A stretch of DNA of 64,000 nt from Xanthobacter autotrophicus Py2 (GCA_000017645.1 CP000781.1:558001-622000); one strand, 5' to 3'. Positions 38,031-47,032 are shown, counted from the first letter of the stretch. Notes: a model not told the origin generated them from the letters alone. Numbers and translations are program-made.

Positions 38031-39814
38031 GGAGGCGTCCGCGCAAGGGAACCTCGGTGCGCTTTGCGCCCGCCGATGGCGCAGTTCCCCCGCACGCCGG
38101 TGATCCGGTGCTCGGTCTGCGCTTCAACATCGAGGCGCGCTATGGCGGAACCGTCGAGGTTGATCTTGTCGGCGAGCGTCCGCGAGCCATCGCCGTTGCT
38201 TTCGCAGGTGCCCTCCGGCGGCAGTCCGAGCTTGGCGGATCGCTCGGCGCACGCACCACCATCAAGCAGCATCTGCAGGCTTATCTCCGGTTTTTTTCAT
38301 ATCTGCGCGAGCACTCCGCGGCCAAGACGATCACCGATCTGCGCGTAGCCGATATCGATGGGTATGAGCATTTCCTCGAAGCCGGCGGGTTGACCCCGAT
38401 CCACCGGCACACTGTTCTCGCCAAAGCCATCCTCGCTCTGCGCTCGATCGACGCCGACCAGCCTGGCCTTCTGGATGAAGGGGTTCGTCATCGGTTGAGC
38501 TACACCAGCGCACAATCGGCCGGACGATCCCGACCGCGTGACGCCTATAGCCCATTTGTCGCGCGGCAGCTTCGGGACGCTGCCCGTGGCGATATCGCCA
38601 GGATATTCCGGCGGATCGGGAAGCCGCTCGATGAAGACGACAACTATCCCAACCTTCGCAGAGTGACCGATGAGGCTAATGCCCGGATCGTCGCCTCCGG
38701 CAGGCTCAGCAGTGGGGACCGCGCGTTCAAGAGCCTCTATTTCATGAGGCTGCGGCGCGGTCTTCCAGTCTCGAACCTGGCTGAGGATCTGCACGCATGT
38801 TTCCATCTGCGAGCAATGGATATTCCGCCTCTACTGACCTTCATGTCACTGGAGACCGGCCTTGAGATCGAGTGCTGCAAAGCGTTGACGATCGACTGCC
38901 TTCAGAACCCCGGACCCGGCACGATCGAGATCGCCTATGTGAAGCGCCGTGCCCGCGGCGCTGAGCACAAACGCATTCGCGTCCGTGACGGCGGGATCGG
39001 AACACCGGGCGGTCTGATCCGTAAGCTGATCGAGGCAACGGCATTCACACGGCAGTTCGTGCCGAGCGAGAACCTTTGGCTCTATTACTACACCGGGCGG
39101 AAGCAGCTTCGCGCAGGTCTGGAGCATCAGCAGGAACTCGTAGCCAGATGGATAAAGGGGCATGATCTCGTTGATGACGATGGTGAGCCGCTCCGCCTCG
39201 TTCTTTCCCGTTTGCGCAAGACCCACAAGGCGCTCTGGTATCTGAAGACCGAGGGCCACATGGCCCGTTTCGCTATCGGCCATACGCCAGAGATCGCCGC
39301 TCGCCACTACGCGGATATCCCTTCGCTGCGGCCGCTGCACGAAGCCACCATTGCCGACGCATTTTCGGAGGTCGTGACAGCGGCCGCCCCGATTATTCTG
39401 GCACCTGCTGATGAAGAGTCCTGGCGGCAATGCGATGCAGCGCCTGAAGAGCATGAGGAACGCGACAGTATCCTGCGTGGCGAGCAGGACGTTTGGCTGG
39501 CGGCATGCTCTGGTTTTGATCGTAGTCCCTTCGGGGCGCCGGGGGCACCTTGCCCGCAACCGTTCTGGGGCTGTCTGGAGTGCCGCAATGCGGTCATCAC
39601 CGCGCGCAAGCTGCCAGCGATCATCGCGTTCCAGCAGTTTATCGAGGAGCAACGGGCCAGTCTTTCCGCCTCAGACTGGGCGATGAAGTTTGGCCGCGCC
39701 CATGCTCGCATTGCCGGGCAGGTTCTGCCGGCATTTCCCGAGAGCATGGTTGCCGCAGCCCGCCGTGAGGCGGAAGTGCATGCGCTTTATCTGCCGCCGG
39801 AGGCCCGGCAATGA
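38027..39814 (+). CDS. Tyrosine recombinase B of the transposon trio
   Basis: A 595-residue protein with a SAM-like N-terminal region (TTIKQHLQAYLRFFSYLREH) and a divergent catalytic domain. His and Tyr are visible in IGHTPEIAARHYADI near residue 425. Where box I normally carries Arg the sequence reads ETGLEIECCKALTID, with Glu in place of Arg, so catalysis may be weak or provided by partners. A Cys-rich patch follows near residues 500-525 (CSGFDRSPFGAPGAPCPQPF, CLECRN), possibly metal-binding. It overlaps both neighbours by ATGA. Confidence 0.82.
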   Translation: MRRRPRKGTSVRFAPADGAVPPHAGDPVLGLRFNIEARYGGTVEVDLVGERPRAIAVAFAGALRRQSELGGSLGARTTIKQHLQAYLRFFSYLREHSAAKTITDLRVADIDGYEHFLEAGGLTPIHRHTVLAKAILALRSIDADQPGLLDEGVRHRLSYTSAQSAGRSRPRDAYSPFVARQLRDAARGDIARIFRRIGKPLDEDDNYPNLRRVTDEANARIVASGRLSSGDRAFKSLYFMRLRRGLPVSNLAEDLHACFHLRAMDIPPLLTFMSLETGLEIECCKALTIDCLQNPGPGTIEIAYVKRRARGAEHKRIRVRDGGIGTPGGLIRKLIEATAFTRQFVPSENLWLYYYTGRKQLRAGLEHQQELVARWIKGHDLVDDDGEPLRLVLSRLRKTHKALWYLKTEGHMARFAIGHTPEIAARHYADIPSLRPLHEATIADAFSEVVTAAAPIILAPADEESWRQCDAAPEEHEERDSILRGEQDVWLAACSGFDRSPFGAPGAPCPQPFWGCLECRNAVITARKLPAIIAFQQFIEEQRASLSASDWAMKFGRAHARIAGQVLPAFPESMVAAARREAEVHALYLPPEARQ

Positions 39815-41985
39815 AGGGATTGTCGCCAGCAGATTCCAACTTCCGGCAACTCGATCAGCGCCCGGTTCTTGCAACCGCTCCGTTGAAGCCTGGGTTTGAT
39901 CGGGATTCCCTCTCTCGCTACGGCGATCCAAGCTGGGATCTTGGACCGGCCGTGTTTCGTGAGAACGCCCGCCGCTGTCACGTCACCGTGCATTTCACGT
40001 CGGTCGAGGACGTGGGTGTCCGCGAGGCACTGCGCGAACTTCTCTATGCCCGGCTCAACGTCGATCTGCCCGGTCACCGCAAGATACTTCCTCCAGGAAG
40101 CGTCCGGCAGATGTTCAACCGCGCGCGGCGCTTCTTCGATTTCGTGCGCGATGAACTTGGCGTTGTCGATCTACACCGGGTCGACCAGTCCCTTCTGGAC
40201 CGATATGCCCGCCATCTCAGGGATGATCGTACCCGTCGCCCGATCATCGTCGCTCACTTGCTGGAGATCCCTTTCGACCTCCATGTCTTGCGGGATTATC
40301 TTCCCTCTGGCGGCCTGGCATTCCAACCTTGGGCCGGACGCGCACCTGCGCGCGTCGCGGGCTATCGTCACGTTCGTGAGAACCGGACGCCGCGTATTCC
40401 TGAACCAATCATATCCCCGCTGCTGTCCTGGTCGATCCGGTACATCACCGAGTTTGCTGCCGATATCTTCACGGCCCGCGAGGAGATGGATTGTCTCGAA
40501 GCGCATCGCGCCATGCTTATCGAGCGGGACAGCACCCTCGACCGTCATGGCCGACGGCGCGAGCAGCGCAACCGGCTTGAGGATTATTTCGCCCGGCTTC
40601 GCAGTGAAGGTCGCGGGGTTCCGATCTGGGGCACCGCCCATAATGGCACCTTTCTCCGGCACCCGGCGACGGGGGAGTTGTCGCCACCTGTCAACGCCCA
40701 CCTGATTCATCTGCATATCGGCATCGACACGCAAGTCGATCCGAAGATGCACATTCAACTCGCGGGTGGTGCTCCACGCGAGATCAGAGCTGCCGTGCTT
40801 GAACTCGGTGTCGAGACCGGCGGTATGGATACGCTGATCGCCATTCTGCCCGAGACCGGTAAGCCCTGGCGGCCTCGTTTCGACGCCAAGACTCTCGCGG
40901 CGGAAGAGCGCATGCTGCAATCGGCGGCCTATATCGTCTGCGCCTATCTGACCGGCATGCGGGACTGCGAAGTCCAGGCGATGCAGCGTGGGTGTCTTTC
41001 CCTGGCGCGCAGCGAAGACGGCATGATCATGCGCCACCGCGTGCGATCCGTCGCTTATAAAGGCAAGTCCGCCCGGGGTGAGCCTGCCGAGTGGGTCACC
41101 ATCGAACCTGTCGCCAGAGCTGTCGAGGTTCTGGAACGCCTGTCGTTCCGAGCCGCATCCGCCCGTGGGCTGCCAACACTCTGGCCGGTACTCGCTGCCA
41201 AAACGGTTTGCAAGGACCACCTCTCCGCCGAGATCGTCCGTCAACTCAATCACTTCCGCGACCACCTCAACGACCTGTTCGGCACCCCGGACACGCCGGC
41301 GGTCCCTAATGGGCCTGGTGATCAGCCTTGGCGGATCACGACACGCCAGTTCAGGCGCACGATTGCATGGCACATCGCCAACCGTCCGTTCGGCACCATC
41401 GCCGGCATGATCCAGTACAAGCATGCCTCCGTCGCGGCGTTCGAAGGTTATGCCGGCTCCAGCCGATCCGGCTTTCGGGCCGAAGTCGAGAGCCAGCGTA
41501 GTCTCGGCCAGCTCGATGACCTGTTGATCTATTTCGACGAGCGGCAGGCCGGGGCCAAGCTGTCCGGGCCTGCGGCGGCACGTATCGCGAAGACGCTCGA
41601 CAGCGTATCGGACCATCTCGGACCGCTTCCGGCCATGATCGCTGATCGTGCCCGACTGCGAACCATGCTCGCGAGCCTCGCACGGACCTTGCATGTCGGC
41701 GTGCTGGCCGATTGCTTCTTCGATCCCGGCACGGCCGTCTGCCTGAAGCAGGCCACCGGAGCCAAAGGTCCGCTGACCGCACTCTGCCAGCCGACCCTCT
41801 GCCCAAATGCCTGCATCACCTCCATGCACCGGCCAGCATGGGCGCGGTCCGCGCAGGAGGCCGCAGACCTGTTGAAGGAGAAGCGGCTGTCCACGCTTCA
41901 ACGAAGCATCCTTCAGCAGAATCTTGATCGAGCGAAGACGGTCCTCGACAGCATAGACAGGGACCAGTCCGCGCCCGGCTCCTGA
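39811..41985 (+). CDS. Tyrosine recombinase C of the transposon trio
   Basis: A 724-residue recombinase. The catalytic domain at about residues 360-560 has Arg in TGMRDCEVQAM, the box II region TTRQFRRTIAWHIAN, His in YKHASVAAF and a likely nucleophile Tyr in EGYAG. The C-terminal 150 residues include Cys-containing segments (DCFFDPGTAVCLKQ, CQPTLCPNACITSMHRPAW) that look like a metal-binding extension. It starts within an ATGA overlap with recombinase B. The large C-terminal extension is typical of the biggest member of such trios. Confidence 0.85.
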   Translation: MKGLSPADSNFRQLDQRPVLATAPLKPGFDRDSLSRYGDPSWDLGPAVFRENARRCHVTVHFTSVEDVGVREALRELLYARLNVDLPGHRKILPPGSVRQMFNRARRFFDFVRDELGVVDLHRVDQSLLDRYARHLRDDRTRRPIIVAHLLEIPFDLHVLRDYLPSGGLAFQPWAGRAPARVAGYRHVRENRTPRIPEPIISPLLSWSIRYITEFAADIFTAREEMDCLEAHRAMLIERDSTLDRHGRRREQRNRLEDYFARLRSEGRGVPIWGTAHNGTFLRHPATGELSPPVNAHLIHLHIGIDTQVDPKMHIQLAGGAPREIRAAVLELGVETGGMDTLIAILPETGKPWRPRFDAKTLAAEERMLQSAAYIVCAYLTGMRDCEVQAMQRGCLSLARSEDGMIMRHRVRSVAYKGKSARGEPAEWVTIEPVARAVEVLERLSFRAASARGLPTLWPVLAAKTVCKDHLSAEIVRQLNHFRDHLNDLFGTPDTPAVPNGPGDQPWRITTRQFRRTIAWHIANRPFGTIAGMIQYKHASVAAFEGYAGSSRSGFRAEVESQRSLGQLDDLLIYFDERQAGAKLSGPAAARIAKTLDSVSDHLGPLPAMIADRARLRTMLASLARTLHVGVLADCFFDPGTAVCLKQATGAKGPLTALCQPTLCPNACITSMHRPAWARSAQEAADLLKEKRLSTLQRSILQQNLDRAKTVLDSIDRDQSAPGS

Positions 41986-42303
41986 GGGGATCTGGGTGCT
42001 CCTTCGCCGGTGGCCCGCCCGGCGTGCTCGGAGCGCGCGATGCCCGACGCATCCGCGCAACGGCTGACGCCGTCCTCCGCTCGCGCTTCGGCTCTGCGAG
42101 TGCGCGGCCGCGCCTGAGACATCGCAATCCGCTGCTCCGACGCCGGGACAGGCCCCGGCGGAGAAGGAGCAACAATCATGACAAGACAAAAAATCAGGAA
42201 CAGCCGCCCGAACGGGCGGCAGGAGAGGAAGAGGACGGCCGGAGTCGGGCGGTCGGTTGAAGGGGCGAGAGAGGCTCGCGCCGCCGGCTGCGGAGATTCC
42301 ACA
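41986..42303. promoter_or_regulatory. Leader of the passenger ArdC gene
   Basis: Between recombinase C and the passenger ArdC gene. An ATG at 42178 preceded by GAGAAGGAG opens an in-frame Arg-rich extension of 42 residues to the ArdC start at 42304; it may be the true start or a leader. The GC-rich sequence before it (CCGCCCGGCGTGC at about 42016) resembles only weakly the shared leader of other element genes. Confidence 0.35.
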
Positions 42304-43206
42304 ATGAGGAATACCTCGTCATCCGTCCAGCGCGCCGACGTCTATTCCCGCGTCACCGCAGAGATCATCGCCGCCATCGAACAAGGTGCTGGCGAATGGC
42401 GTGCGCCCTGGTTCCACAACGGGTCCAGCATCGCGCGCCCGACCAACATCTCCTCTGGCAAGCGCTATCGCGGCATAAACACGCTGGCGCTCTGGGCCGC
42501 GGGCTTCGCCGCCGGATATGGCGATGGCCTCTGGGGCACCTACAAGCAATGGCAGGATGCCGGTGCGCAGGTGCGGGAGGGAGAGCGCTCCACCACAGTG
42601 GTGTTGTGGCGGGAGATTCAAGCTTCCCGGCAGGCCGACAAAGATGACGATGATGACGACCATCGCCGGATGTTCGCCCGCGCATTTTCTGTCTTCAACA
42701 TAGCGCAGGTGGACGGGTACGAGCGCCCGGCGACTCCTGTGCTACCAGAGGGCGAACGTCTCGCTCATGCGGAAGCATTCATCGCAAACCTGGGCGTCAA
42801 GACTGAGTTCGGCGGGTCGGAAGCCTATTACCGTCCATCGGCCGACACCGTGTTCATGCCGCCGTTTACCTCCTTCCGCGACGCCGCATCATTCTACGGT
42901 GTGTGGCTGCACGAGAACGGCCATGCCAGTGGCGCAAAGCACAGGCTCGACCGCGATCTTTCCGGCCGCTTCGGATCGGCGGCCTATGCCGCCGAAGAAT
43001 GCTGCGTGGAAATTCTCAGCGGGCTCGTGCTGGCTGATCTGGGAATCGCACACCATCCGCGCCCCGACCACGCCGCCTATGTTGCCTCGTGGCTCAAGGT
43101 CCTGAAGGACGATCCCAAGGCCATCTTCACGGCCGCCAGCAAGGCGCAGCAGGCAGCCGACTGGATGCACGCCCAGCAGCCCCAGGCAGAGGAGATGGCA
43201 GCATGA
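42304..43206 (+). CDS. ArdC-type antirestriction protein carried by the transposon
   Basis: A 300-residue complete ArdC homologue, diverged from the split copy. N-terminal ssDNA-binding domain: RADVYSRVTAEIIAAIEQGAGEW, YRGINTLALWAAGFAAGYGD, VREGERSTTVVLWREI, AFSVFNIAQVDGYE. Metallopeptidase-like domain: YGVWLHENGHASGAKHRLDRDL with the HENGH zinc motif, AAYAAEECCVEILSGLVLADLGI, and the C-terminal helix DPKAIFTAASKAQQAADWM. GGAG lies eight bases before ATG 42304; a longer start at 42178 is possible. It ends by ATGA overlap with the fused ORF 43203-43463. It lies inside the transposon and may replace the gene the insertion destroyed. Confidence 0.88.
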   Translation: MRNTSSSVQRADVYSRVTAEIIAAIEQGAGEWRAPWFHNGSSIARPTNISSGKRYRGINTLALWAAGFAAGYGDGLWGTYKQWQDAGAQVREGERSTTVVLWREIQASRQADKDDDDDDHRRMFARAFSVFNIAQVDGYERPATPVLPEGERLAHAEAFIANLGVKTEFGGSEAYYRPSADTVFMPPFTSFRDAASFYGVWLHENGHASGAKHRLDRDLSGRFGSAAYAAEECCVEILSGLVLADLGIAHHPRPDHAAYVASWLKVLKDDPKAIFTAASKAQQAADWMHAQQPQAEEMAA

Positions 43207-43248
43207 CTAGGTCCGTCTTGACTGCGGAAAAATTTCAGATTGGGGCTG

Positions 43249-43262
43249 GACTGTCAGGATAT
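43249..43262 (-). repeat. Right terminal inverted repeat of the transposon
   Basis: GACTGTCAGGATAT; its reverse complement matches the left end at 12 of 14 positions. Confidence 0.85.
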
Positions 43263-43268
43263 GTCGCC
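43263..43268. repeat. Direct repeat GTCGCC, right flank of transposon
   Basis: Six bases identical to 36434-36439. Joining left ardC through its copy to the codon after this copy restores the reading frame with no change. Confidence 0.8.
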
Positions 43269-43492
43269 GAACTGGGCGCCGCCTTCCTTTGCGCCGATCT
43301 GGGCCTTCGGCTGGAAGACCGGACCGATCATGCCGCCTATATCGGCCACTGGCTGGCCGTCCTGACGGAAGACAAGCGGGCCATCTTTGCCGCTGCCGCC
43401 CACGCCCAGCGTGCCGCCAGCTATCTCGGGCAGTTCAGCGCCCCTTCCGAGGCCGCCGCATAGGCGGCCTCTCCCTTTTGCCGGCCCGGTTT

Positions 43493-44173
43493 TTACGGCA
43501 CCGCGCCGTTCGAACCTGGCCATTCATCCTGCGGGCTCATCGGCAGCCGCTCCTGCGGGCTGTCGAGGCCGGCGATGTACTCGTCGCACAGCGAAAGCCG
43601 GTCCAGCATCGCCGTCGCCTGCCGCTCGCCCATGACCTCCGCCAGATCGAACCTCTGGCCGAGATATTCCAGCACCACGCACCACGTGTCGCTGTAGTAC
43701 CGCGTGACGCGCCGCCCGGGGCTGTTGCGGACCTGATGCTCGATCTCGTCATTCTCCGCCCGGGCCTTCTCGTGCTGGATCAGCACGAAACGGTGCGGAT
43801 GCCGCCGGTCGAACCACTGCCACTCGCCGCTGAAATCCACCAGTTTCGGCTTGCGGAACCAGATATAGTCCGGCGTGAACTTCACAATGGCCGTCCCGCG
43901 CGACCACTCGCGCATCTGCCACCGCGCCACCGGGCGACCCAGCAGGCCGGCCATAAACAGTGTGACGGCTCCCTCCGTCACCGCCATCGCCTCGTAGCCG
44001 ATCCAGAACGAAACACCGACACAGGCCAGCGCGGCCAGCGTCGACTCCCAATCCGCTTCCTTGGCCTCCGCAGGCCGCAGATGCCGCATCGAGACCGTGA
44101 TCACCGTCTGGCCATCCTCGACGCCGAATTCGGTTTTGGGCTCGCCTTCGAAGGCCTTGGCAAGCGCATTCAT
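43493..44173 (-). CDS. Hypothetical protein, possible membrane protein
   Basis: A 226-residue protein starting MNALAKAFEGEPKTEFGVED. Two weak hydrophobic segments lie at about 45-85 (LAALACVGVSFWIGYEAMAV, AVTLFMAGLLG), followed by a basic region with several Trp and His residues (GEWQWFDRRHPHRFVLIQHE). GGGAG lies eight bases upstream of ATG 44173. No named family recognised. It is convergent with the ardC remnant and divergent from the next gene. Confidence 0.65.
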   Translation of the reverse strand: MNALAKAFEGEPKTEFGVEDGQTVITVSMRHLRPAEAKEADWESTLAALACVGVSFWIGYEAMAVTEGAVTLFMAGLLGRPVARWQMREWSRGTAIVKFTPDYIWFRKPKLVDFSGEWQWFDRRHPHRFVLIQHEKARAENDEIEHQVRNSPGRRVTRYYSDTWCVVLEYLGQRFDLAEVMGERQATAMLDRLSLCDEYIAGLDSPQERLPMSPQDEWPGSNGAVP

Positions 44174-44254
44174 CGCTGATCTCCCTTCGTGGTGGCGCCT
44201 TGTGCCGCGCCCTGACCAATGGGAAACTGCCATTGAATTCGAAGGGATTTCCTC

Positions 44255-45136
44255 GTGCTTTCCTCGTCGCCCGCGACACCTGAAATCGCCTATTCCGATG
44301 ATGTGCTGGCGCGCATGCAGGCGGCACTAATCGCGCTGCGCGCGGCGACCGGCGTCAATGGCCGCAAGCGCAGCTGGGCAGCCATTGCGCTCGATCTTCA
44401 GGAATTCCTCACCGATCCCGCTGACCTCGATGACGATGACGACGAGAATTTCACCGATCCCCTGAAACCGCTGGCCGAAGCCCTGCGCCGCTTCGCAGCC
44501 GGAACCCAGGTCCCGGCGCCGGACCGGCTCGACGGGTTGTGCCGGCTCCTGGTGTCAAAAGCCTTCCTGACCGAGATGGACCTGCGGCCCGCCGCGCATG
44601 GCAGCGCCTTGCTGCATGCGCTGACCGCGTATTTTGGAACGGGGGAGCAGGCATCGCCGTCAAGATCGCGCAACACCGCCACTCGGAAGACACCCGGAGG
44701 GCGCACCGAACTGTCCGTGCTGACCATCGCCGGAGAGGGAAACCGCCCGCCCGCCGTTGAAGATAGCATCTACAGCCTGCCGATCCCGCCGCAATCGACC
44801 GATCCCGGCGGCCTTATCCGCCTGATGAAACGCACGGGCGGCAGCATGCGCCGCTTCGACGGCTGGCTGTTCCGCTTCCATGGCCAGACGATCATGGTCA
44901 TGCAGGACAGTCTGAAGGGGGAACCGGCCATCTACACGGTCCTCTACCGGAAGAATGCCGCCCTCACCGCCGAGGGCGTGATGATCATCCTCAAGTCGCG
45001 TGACTTCGGATTCCCGGTGCCGGAATTCGGCGAAAAGATGCGGCTGTTCTCCGGCTCCTTCGCCGAGGATGCGCTCGCCATGGTAAAGGACCGCATCTGG
45101 GCCTACCGGCAGGAGGGGGACGCCGATGCCCGGTGA
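44255..45136 (+). CDS. Hypothetical protein
   Basis: A 293-residue protein. The N-terminal 100 residues are helical (YSDDVLARMQAALIALRAAT, with an acidic patch DLDDDDDENF), and the C-terminal half is a mixed alpha/beta region (SMRRFDGWLFRFHGQTIMVMQ, KGEPAIYTVLYRKNA). No family recognised and no signal peptide. GTG 44255 has GAAGGGA seven bases upstream. It overlaps the following ankyrin gene by 11 bases, so the two form an operon and their products may act together. Confidence 0.65.
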   Translation: MLSSSPATPEIAYSDDVLARMQAALIALRAATGVNGRKRSWAAIALDLQEFLTDPADLDDDDDENFTDPLKPLAEALRRFAAGTQVPAPDRLDGLCRLLVSKAFLTEMDLRPAAHGSALLHALTAYFGTGEQASPSRSRNTATRKTPGGRTELSVLTIAGEGNRPPAVEDSIYSLPIPPQSTDPGGLIRLMKRTGGSMRRFDGWLFRFHGQTIMVMQDSLKGEPAIYTVLYRKNAALTAEGVMIILKSRDFGFPVPEFGEKMRLFSGSFAEDALAMVKDRIWAYRQEGDADAR

Positions 45137-45518
45137 AACCCCGGAGCAGCGCAAACGCGCCGAGCGCCACAGGCAGTTCCTGGAGGCGGCGGATATCGGC
45201 GATGCCGTCCGGGTGCAAAAGTTCCTTGATAGCGGCGGAATCGACGTCAATCATGCCCAGCCCCGCACCGGGCTCACGGCCCTGCACATAGCCGCTGCCC
45301 GCAATGCCGTCGCGGTGGTTCGCATTCTCGCGGCTTCCGGGCTCTGCGATCCCGCGCTGAAAGACGCGCAAGGGCGCACCGCGGCGACGCTGGCGGTGAC
45401 GGTTGCGCGCAACCCCGCGCTGGGGCGCTATCTTGCCGACCTCCAATACAAAACCGGCGTGGCCGCGGTGCAGCGCGCCGGCCAGTCCGGAAAGCTCACG
45501 GGTCAGGGCGAGGCATAA
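45126..45518 (+). CDS. Ankyrin-repeat protein
   Basis: A 130-residue protein with about three ankyrin repeats: EAADIGDAVRVQKFLDSGG, TGLTALHIAAARNAVAVVRI and QGRTAATLAVTVARNPALG. Ankyrin repeats mediate protein binding. No signal or membrane segment. It overlaps the preceding hypothetical gene by 11 bases and its 3' end overlaps the convergent coupling-protein gene by 16. In this context it may be an inhibitor or partner of the upstream protein; that is inference from gene order. Confidence 0.8.
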   Translation: MPGETPEQRKRAERHRQFLEAADIGDAVRVQKFLDSGGIDVNHAQPRTGLTALHIAAARNAVAVVRILAASGLCDPALKDAQGRTAATLAVTVARNPALGRYLADLQYKTGVAAVQRAGQSGKLTGQGEA

Positions 45519-47032
45519 GTTCCCCGGAACCACCCATGGACCGGACTCCATTGGTTGAAATACTCGACCCTTTGCAGCATCAGCGGATTGTAACCCGCCC
45601 ACAGCACCAGCTGCCGCTTCAGCCGGTCGCCGCGCGCGAACTGCCGGCTGACCTCGTCCGGCGTCAGCAGGTCAAATTGTTCAATCGATTCCGAGCGGCC
45701 CGTAATGCCCGAAACCCGCTGATCGGTGCCGGCCTCGCTCTCGCGCGTGACCTTCACAATAGTCTTGCCAAGGCGCTTTGAGACATACTCCGTCGTCTGC
45801 AAATCGTTGTTGCCGAAAAACTGCATGATCCCGGCATTGCCGGCAAACGTCTCCCAGCGCTCCTTGTAAAGCGCCTTGCCCTGACCCCAGTCCTGTAAAA
45901 TGATCCAGAGCCTGACGCCAAAGGACGCGATCTGTCCCGCCGCGTCCTCGATCTGGCGCATATGCCCCAGCACCGGGAATTCATCGAGGCAGGCGAGGAC
46001 CGGGCAGGCCACGGGCGTCCGCTCCCGTTCCATCGCCTCCAGCAGCAGGTTGATGAACAGCCGCAGCCACCGGCTGCACAGCCCCATGCGGCTCGCCGGC
46101 AGGCACAGATAGACCGTCATGCCGCCCTTCGTCGTCTTCAGCTCCGACAGGTCGAAATCATGGCCCTCCAGCACCCGGGCCATCGCGCTGAAATCGAACA
46201 GCTTGGTATGGCGGCGCGCCGTCGACAGCACGCTCGCCCGCTCATTCGCCGGGCGTTCATAGAAATCCCGGGCCGACCGCTCAAGGATATGCCCCAGATG
46301 GGCCGTCTCCGGCGCACGCTGCAACCGCGCGGCATTGCTCAGCATCGCATATTCAAGGACGAACGGATCATCCTCCTCATCGCCCGTGGTCTTCAGCGCC
46401 TCACCCAGCAGATCACGCAGCGCGATCAGGTTGCGCCGTCCTTCCAGCGCCGGGGCCGTCGCCATGTGCAGCAGCAACCCCTCGATCAGCACGCGGGCGC
46501 TTTCATCCCAGTGCGGGTCCCGCCCGCCCGCAATCACCAGCGCGTCCGATATCAGCCCCGCATTCTCGATCACCGTCTCCCCGGCGGGATCGAGCAGCAT
46601 CAGCGGATTGAAACTGACCCGATACCGGGCCAGCCGTTCCGGCACGATGTTGAAGGGATCGAGGATGCACACTTTCTGGCCCAGCGCCGCCCGGCGCTCC
46701 GCCGTGATCGCCGCCAGCTCGCCCTTCGGATCAAGCGCCAGCACGCTGCCGGGATAGAACAGCAGGTTATTGACCACCGTCACCGACTTGCCGGTGCGCG
46801 ATCCCGCCACCGTCATGACGTGACGGTTATCGTCAATGCCGATCAGCCGGTCGCCGATGGCGCCGACCAGGATTTTGCCGCCGGGGTTGTTGGGGTCGTA
46901 GGCCATCGCCCGGCTGGCGCAGATTTTATCGACCGGCTCCCACCGCGCCTGCGGCACCGCTTGCTGGTGAAGGAATCGGGACGTGACACCGCGCGCCACG
47001 TCTCGCGTGAAATCGTCATTGAAGGCCGCCAT
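45503..47032 (-). CDS. Type IV secretion coupling protein (TraG/VirD4-like ATPase)
   Basis: A 509-residue ATPase that would bring relaxase-bound DNA to a conjugation channel. Motifs: Walker A AGSRTGKSVTVV near residue 80, then LALDPKGELAA, Walker B VLACLDEFPVLGH near residue 365, and a C-terminal FFGNNDLQTTEYVSKRLG typical of TraG/VirD4. The usual two N-terminal membrane helices are not present from the ATG at 47032; the frame is open to 47398 but that part reads back through the resolvase gene and has no membrane segment either. No trb/virB pore genes lie in the window. Confidence 0.87.
   Translation of the reverse strand: MAAFNDDFTRDVARGVTSRFLHQQAVPQARWEPVDKICASRAMAYDPNNPGGKILVGAIGDRLIGIDDNRHVMTVAGSRTGKSVTVVNNLLFYPGSVLALDPKGELAAITAERRAALGQKVCILDPFNIVPERLARYRVSFNPLMLLDPAGETVIENAGLISDALVIAGGRDPHWDESARVLIEGLLLHMATAPALEGRRNLIALRDLLGEALKTTGDEEDDPFVLEYAMLSNAARLQRAPETAHLGHILERSARDFYERPANERASVLSTARRHTKLFDFSAMARVLEGHDFDLSELKTTKGGMTVYLCLPASRMGLCSRWLRLFINLLLEAMERERTPVACPVLACLDEFPVLGHMRQIEDAAGQIASFGVRLWIILQDWGQGKALYKERWETFAGNAGIMQFFGNNDLQTTEYVSKRLGKTIVKVTRESEAGTDQRVSGITGRSESIEQFDLLTPDEVSRQFARGDRLKRQLVLWAGYNPLMLQRVEYFNQWSPVHGWFRGTYASP

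Larger units (their letters stand above)
36440..43262. mobile_element. 6.8-kb transposon with three tyrosine recombinases inserted in ardC
   Basis: The borders are set by three independent signs: the interrupted ardC reading frame resumes in phase at 43269; the 6-bp repeat GTCGCC lies on both sides; and the ends are imperfect inverted repeats, TTATCTTGACAGTC at left and the complement of ATATCCTGACAGTC at right (12 of 14 match). Inside are three recombinase genes overlapping by ATGA, as in Tn554-like, RIT or GInt-type elements, plus an intact ArdC homologue as passenger. Protein sizes (464, 595, 724) are larger than usual for RIT trios. Which of the named families it belongs to cannot be settled by eye. 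Confidence 0.92.
43203..43463 (+). pseudogene. ardC: 3' part of split ardC, fused to transposon end
   Basis: From 43269 the frame encodes the missing ArdC C-terminus (ELGAAFLCADLGLRLEDRTD, AIFAAAAHAQRAASYLGQF) that completes the copy starting at 35720. The current open frame starts at ATG 43203, overlapping the passenger ArdC stop by ATGA, and reads 22 codons of transposon right end before the ardC part, giving an 86-residue hybrid that could be made by translational coupling. Whether it does anything is unknown. Confidence 0.88.
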
